Source: JAFAVZ01 sp036009105 (lineage in GTDB: Bacteria > Acidobacteriota > Thermoanaerobaculia > Gp7-AA8). From it: a DNA stretch of 9,399 nucleotides. The stretch covers positions 1 to 9,399 of the forward strand of contig DASYMJ010000353.1 in assembly GCA_036009105.1 (NCBI GenBank). Reading direction: 5' to 3'. Positions 5,781 through 9,399 of the stretch are shown piece by piece. The notes beneath the pieces are model-generated. The model made no database searches, had not been told where the DNA came from, and saw only the letters and a list, made by a program, of their open reading frames with translations. Position numbers and translations under genes: made by a program. Numbering within the stretch: the first letter of the stretch is position 1; every line of letters begins with the position of its first letter.

Positions 5781-8700
5781 TCACCTCGGCTTGGTCGGCC
5801 TCTCGCTGACGGTGTAGAGCTTCCCCTCGCGCAGGTAGAGCCGCTGCATCTCGCCCAGTGTCATGGGGCGGGCGCCGATGCGGTTGAAGATCGAGACCTG
5901 GTAGCCGCTCTCGTCGACGGCGCGGTCGCGGTCGAGCCCCTTGGAGACGGCGAGGGCCGGGCCGTGCGTATGGCGGGTGGCGACGAGGCGCGGCTCCGGC
6001 TTCGGACTGAAGCCGGCGTACGTGGGCGTCCACTCCGGCGAGAGGAGCTGGTAGATCTTGAGCCCGTGCTCGCCATCGGCCACGTAGGCAAAGGTGGAGG
6101 CGTTCGTGGAGGCGACCTTCACGTCGTACGCGTCGTGCTCGAGGTCGTCCTTCCACGGCAGCAGCGCAGGCTCCTCGGGACGCTCCACATCGACCATGAC
6201 CATTCCGCGCTTGCCCGCCGCGACGTAGGCATACGTCCTTGCGACGTAGACGCTGCGCGCGTCGGGGATGGCGACGGTCGCCGCGACGCGGGGATGGGAA
6301 GGATCGGTGATGTCGATGGTGTGCAGTCCTTCGGCATTCGTGACGAACGCATAGCGGAACTGCACGCCGATGCCGGTCGCGTCCTTGACCGGCACGGTGG
6401 CGAGGATGTGCGGCATGAGCGGCTGGTTGATGTCGATGATCTGCACGCCGCGCTCGGTGCCGAGGAAGAGCCAGCGGCCGGCCACGGCGATGGAGCGGGC
6501 GCCGGTCAGCGCGCCGTCCGGGTTGTAGGTGAGCGCGCGCTTGAGGAAGTTGTTGGAAGGAACGGCGTCTGTCAGCGTGGTGACATCGATCAGGATCAGC
6601 CCCTCTTCGCGATCGGCGATGTAGGCGTACTGATAAAGAGGATGAATGGGCTGCTCTTCGTTCTCCGGGACGAACTGCGTCTTGCGGTTCGGCTCCATCG
6701 GCATCGTGGTCGGCAGCGCGACCGCCGCGGCGAACTTCGTCTTCACGAACGTTCGCTGACCGAGGGGGGAGACGGGGGCGGAGACCAGGCGCTCGGAGAA
6801 GTCCTTGTTGTCGACGTTGGCCACGTCGTAGACCTCGAAGCCTTCCTCCCCGTTCGCGGCGAAGGCGTACTCGCCGCGCAGCTGGATGGTTCGCGCGTCG
6901 CCGTGATGGTGATGCGCGGTCTGCAGCTCCTGCTGGTTCTGCTGGTGCTTCGCATAGAAGTCGGGATAGACGATGCGATGCAGCGAGGAGCCGATCACCG
7001 CCTGCGGCTCATCCCACTCCGTGACGGCGACGGCCTCGAAGCCCCCCTCCCCTTCCGCCACGTAGGCGTAGCGGCCGACGAAGTTGACGAAGTTCGTTCC
7101 CTGCAGCAGGAGCTGGGCGAGCCAGGCATTGTTGTCGTTGCGGGCGGTGACGTGGCAGCTGTCGCAGCCCTGCGTCTCACGGGAGCGGACGGTGTGCGGC
7201 ACGTGCGCGTTGAAGGCCTGGCTGGAGTAGCCGGGCGAGGAGATGGGCGGCTGCTGGATGTAGATGCGGTCGCGCAGCGCGTTGGTGGAGGAGAGGACGA
7301 GCGCGGAAGACGAGCGCACCGGCGCGAGGCGATGGCCTTTGGTGGTGCCGTTGACGCCGAGCATGAAGGCGTCCGTGCGGATGACCTGCGGGTTGTACGA
7401 GGCGTAGTTTCGGGTGTCGATGCCCTCGTAGTGCTGCATCGGCGTCTTCGCGTTCTGCTCCTGCGGCAGATGGCAGCCGCTGCACGAGGTCATCCACGAG
7501 GTGTGGCAGGCGTAGCAGGTCATCTTCGCGTCGGCGTGGGCCAGGCCGCCGGAGGCGTTCCGGATCGTCTTCGCGTAGGCGGAGCGCTCGTTGTAGTGCT
7601 CGTTGCCGGGCGTGACGGAGTCCTTCACCTGGATCACTTCCCACTCCAGGTCCCTGGTCAGCATGGAGCGCTGGAACAGCTTGCCGCCCACCCAGGCGAA
7701 GCGGAGGCGGCCGAACGGGGTCGTGCCGCCGCGCAGATCGTTGCCGCCCGGCGGCGCGGCCGGGCCGCTCGTCTTCAGGTTCGCGTACGCCTGCACGGTG
7801 CCGTGGCAGTCCTGGCACTCGATCTCGATGTTGTTGCCGTACTCCGCGTACAGCTGCCCGTTGCCGTGCTCGTCCTGCGAGAAGTGGCAGTCGGCGCAGT
7901 GCATCCCCTTCTCCAGGTGGATGTCGCGCAGGTGGATGGCCTTGCTGAACTTCCGCGGGTCGTCGAAGGCAACCTGCTTGTCGTCGGCATCGAGGAGGTT
8001 GCCGTGGCGGTCGCGCTTGAAGACGGCCATGAAGTTCCAGCCGTGGCCGTGATAGTCGGCGAACTGGGTGTTCTTCGCCTGCGGATTCAGGCTCGTCACG
8101 CGCTCGAGGAAGTCGACGTCCGACCACAACCCGCGCACCGCCGCCCCTTCCGGGTTGGCGGCGAGGCTGGCCCGCTTCTCGGCTTCGGTGGGATAGCGCT
8201 GTTGCTTCGGCCAGAGGAGCGAAGCGTCGGTCTCGTAGTCCCACATCGTGTAGCCGAGGTAGGTGTTCACGAAGGAGTTCGGCTGGTGCATGTGGCAGGA
8301 CATGCACTGGCTGGTCGGCACGGCGCGCGTGAACTGGTGCCGCAGCGGATGGCCCTTCTCGTTTTTGGGGATGGTGGGGTCGCCGCTGATGGACATGCCG
8401 TTGTTGCCGAACTGCGCGTAGGAGCCGGAGTGCAGCGGGTCGCGGTCGTTCGCGTAGACGACGTGGCAGCCGCTGCATCCCGATGAGCGGTAGTCACCCG
8501 GATGGTCGTTGGTGCCGAGGAAGGAGAGGTGGGGGTCGTTGAGGCGCGTCTTGTGGAGGTTGAGGATGCCGGGGCTGATGCGCAGGCCGGTGCCGCGGCC
8601 GCGGTTGCCGAGGCGGATGTCCGGCCGGCCGGCTTCGTCCTCCCCGCGCGGGTTGCCGACCTCGGGGGGCTGGGGGGTGCCGGCGACGCCTCCCCGCTCG

Positions 8701-9362
8701 AAGGCGCGGAAGTACTCGCCGGGCTGGGTGATCTCCCAGCGCGGCAACGGGAGGAGGAGCGGCAGCGCGCCCTTGGCGAGCTGCTCGGGGGTGGGCGGGT
8801 AGGCGGGCTTGATGGCCTGCGCGTTTCCGTCGCGGTTGTAGCTCTCGCCGAGCAGGCCCTGCTTGCGGCCGAGGATGCCATTCGCGTAAGAGGCCGCCGC
8901 CCAGAAGACGGCGCTGGTGGTCATCGTCGAACGCGGCACGGCCAGGGTTTGGGATTGATGGCAGGGGCCGCACACTTCCGCCGAGACGCGCAGGTCGCCG
9001 GGATTGACGAACTTCACGAATTCGGGCGACTCCTGCAGGAGCGCGGTGTAGGTGCGCGGCGGATTCGCGGAGGACTTCCAGATCTCAGGATGGAGCGGCT
9101 TCACGTGCGCCGCCTCTTTCGTGGTGGCGGCGGCGTTCCCGCCGTGGCAGTCGGTGCAGCCGAGGCGCACGGCGCCGGAGGCGTGCATCGGCTCGATGCC
9201 GTTGTGACAGGAGAGGCAGCCGGCGCTCGTGTCATCCTGAGGCGCGGAGACGCCGAAGGATCTCCCGGCGGATGCGCTGCCCGTGGCAGGGGATCCTGCG
9301 CCGTCTGCGCGGCTCAGGATGACACCGAGCATGAGCAGCGAACCAAGAGCGAGCCGTTTCAT
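5781..9362 (-). CDS. Exported decaheme cytochrome c fused to a seven-blade LVIVD beta-propeller
   Basis: A 1193-residue protein. Residues 1-16 form the charged and hydrophobic part of a signal peptide (MKRLALGSLLMLGVIL), and cleavage is likely soon after. There is no lipobox. Ten CXXCH haem motifs begin at residues 49, 69, 131, 296, 353, 489, 516, 616, 627 and 733 (CLSCH, CTDCH, CGPCH, CSGCH, CMSCH, CADCH, CQDCH, CYACH, CSGCH, CDSCH). Residues about 761-1106 hold seven LVIVD-type repeats forming a predicted beta-propeller. The protein is probably a periplasmic or cell-surface redox protein; donor and acceptor are unknown. GAGGAG (9367-9372) precedes two adjacent ATGs (9365 and 9362); 9362 has the better spacing of four bases. 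A 97-bp palindrome (9229-9325) encodes about residues 13-45. The gene heads an operon with the pentaheme cytochrome. Confidence 0.92.
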   Translation of the reverse strand: MKRLALGSLLMLGVILSRADGAGSPATGSASAGRSFGVSAPQDDTSAGCLSCHNGIEPMHASGAVRLGCTDCHGGNAAATTKEAAHVKPLHPEIWKSSANPPRTYTALLQESPEFVKFVNPGDLRVSAEVCGPCHQSQTLAVPRSTMTTSAVFWAAASYANGILGRKQGLLGESYNRDGNAQAIKPAYPPTPEQLAKGALPLLLPLPRWEITQPGEYFRAFERGGVAGTPQPPEVGNPRGEDEAGRPDIRLGNRGRGTGLRISPGILNLHKTRLNDPHLSFLGTNDHPGDYRSSGCSGCHVVYANDRDPLHSGSYAQFGNNGMSISGDPTIPKNEKGHPLRHQFTRAVPTSQCMSCHMHQPNSFVNTYLGYTMWDYETDASLLWPKQQRYPTEAEKRASLAANPEGAAVRGLWSDVDFLERVTSLNPQAKNTQFADYHGHGWNFMAVFKRDRHGNLLDADDKQVAFDDPRKFSKAIHLRDIHLEKGMHCADCHFSQDEHGNGQLYAEYGNNIEIECQDCHGTVQAYANLKTSGPAAPPGGNDLRGGTTPFGRLRFAWVGGKLFQRSMLTRDLEWEVIQVKDSVTPGNEHYNERSAYAKTIRNASGGLAHADAKMTCYACHTSWMTSCSGCHLPQEQNAKTPMQHYEGIDTRNYASYNPQVIRTDAFMLGVNGTTKGHRLAPVRSSSALVLSSTNALRDRIYIQQPPISSPGYSSQAFNAHVPHTVRSRETQGCDSCHVTARNDNNAWLAQLLLQGTNFVNFVGRYAYVAEGEGGFEAVAVTEWDEPQAVIGSSLHRIVYPDFYAKHQQNQQELQTAHHHHGDARTIQLRGEYAFAANGEEGFEVYDVANVDNKDFSERLVSAPVSPLGQRTFVKTKFAAAVALPTTMPMEPNRKTQFVPENEEQPIHPLYQYAYIADREEGLILIDVTTLTDAVPSNNFLKRALTYNPDGALTGARSIAVAGRWLFLGTERGVQIIDINQPLMPHILATVPVKDATGIGVQFRYAFVTNAEGLHTIDITDPSHPRVAATVAIPDARSVYVARTYAYVAAGKRGMVMVDVERPEEPALLPWKDDLEHDAYDVKVASTNASTFAYVADGEHGLKIYQLLSPEWTPTYAGFSPKPEPRLVATRHTHGPALAVSKGLDRDRAVDESGYQVSIFNRIGARPMTLGEMQRLYLREGKLYTVSERPTKPR
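5782..5787 (-). promoter_or_regulatory. Strong ribosome binding site of the pentaheme cytochrome
   Basis: GAGGTG, extending to GAGGTGAT, closely matches the complement of the 16S rRNA 3' end. Its distance of six bases to ATG 5775 is ideal. It overlaps the stop codon of the upstream decaheme gene, indicating one transcript and probable translational coupling. Confidence 0.7.
6045..7082 (-). repeat. Seven LVIVD repeats (coding) of the decaheme protein
   Basis: Protein-level repeats begin near residues 761, 830, 910, 961, 1002, 1041 and 1090 of the decaheme protein. The shared pattern is [YF]A[YF][VI]A-x-G-x-x-G-[LFV]-x-[VI]-[VIY]-D-[VI], as in YAYIADREEGLILIDV and YAYVAAGKRGMVMVDV. Such repeats (Pfam LVIVD) build beta-propellers; seven is a common blade number. 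The spacing between repeats 1, 2 and 3 is larger (about 70-80 residues, against 40-50 later), because insertions lie there, including a Gln-rich and His-rich stretch. Confidence 0.85.
9229..9325. repeat. Imperfect 97-bp palindrome inside the decaheme coding sequence
   Basis: The left end GTGTCATCCTGAG (9229-9241) and right end CTCAGGATGACAC (9313-9325) are perfect inverted copies. The arms continue with 23 of 26 bases matched, then GAAGGATCTCC pairs with GGGGATCCTGC to within about 15 bases of the centre on each side. Beyond the ends, GCTC (9225-9228) and GAGC (9327-9330) pair again with a one-base bulge. The motif type is one I recall as a dispersed repeat in Acidobacteriota-like genomes. 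It is read through in frame in the decaheme gene. Confidence 0.85.
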
Positions 9363-9366
9363 CATT

Positions 9367-9372
9367 CTCCTC
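9367..9372 (-). promoter_or_regulatory. Ribosome binding site of the decaheme gene
   Basis: GAGGAG lies four bases before ATG 9362 and one base before ATG 9365, favouring the second. Only 27 bases of upstream sequence remain in the window, so the operon promoter cannot be judged. Confidence 0.65.
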
Positions 9373-9399
9373 AAAACGTCAGAATCAAATTGGCAAACA

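Noticed and set aside
3982..5817. A 611-codon open frame on the plus strand opposite the pentaheme cytochrome
   Set aside because: Its start lies inside the acyltransferase gene in another frame and its body mirrors the cytochrome; no recognisable domain.
4498..6156. A longer 552-codon version of the pentaheme cytochrome
   Set aside because: The extra N-terminal residues are out-of-frame reading of the decaheme 3' end. A signal peptide and a strong ribosome binding site mark the start at 5775.
5964..8486. An 840-codon open frame on the plus strand opposite the decaheme gene
   Set aside because: It is antisense to a protein with ten haem motifs and seven LVIVD repeats. Its translation is rich in R, V, G, A and L with no domain, and long antisense frames are expected in GC-rich codons.

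Overview
The window is GC-rich bacterial DNA, densely coding. I see no rRNA, tRNA, CRISPR array or transposase. The mix of large multiheme c-type cytochromes, an exported SPATA20/YyaL-type protein, a long imperfect palindrome of the 'GTGTCATCCTGAG...AGGATC' type, and short G-rich repeat tails at gene ends suggests Acidobacteriota or a relative such as Gemmatimonadota or Methylomirabilota. This placement is inference from memory of such genomes, not a search result.

Layout, left to right. (1) At 1-182 on the minus strand is the N-terminal half of a response regulator cut by the window edge. Its -10-like box lies so close to the ATG that the message may be leaderless. (2) A divergent 94-residue beta-rich hypothetical protein lies at 372-656 (+) and ends in a low-complexity G/T-rich tail. 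(3) A four-helix membrane protein of the DUF4239 (bestrophin-like) family lies at 695-1477 (-). (4) A 710-residue SPATA20/YyaL (DUF255, COG1331) protein lies at 1661-3793 (-) and carries an unusual export signal. (5) A divergent GNAT-like acyltransferase lies at 3863-4546 (+). Its 3' end runs through a tandem repeat and overlaps the next gene tail to tail. (6) A two-gene operon occupies 4498-9362 (-). Its first gene encodes an exported decaheme cytochrome c fused to a seven-blade LVIVD beta-propeller (1193 aa). The second, 5 bp downstream with an excellent ribosome binding site, encodes an exported pentaheme cytochrome related to cytochrome c554.

The cytochrome operon is the functional core. 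The two proteins carry 15 candidate haems and are exported, so they probably act together in periplasmic or cell-surface electron transfer. Their donor and acceptor cannot be read from the sequence. The exported thioredoxin-fold protein nearby could serve thiol chemistry in the same compartment, but it is separated from the operon by the divergent GNAT gene and this link is speculative.

The most unusual structure is a roughly 97-bp imperfect palindrome lying in frame inside the decaheme gene, between the signal-peptide core and the first haem motif. It looks like a dispersed palindromic repeat captured as coding sequence.
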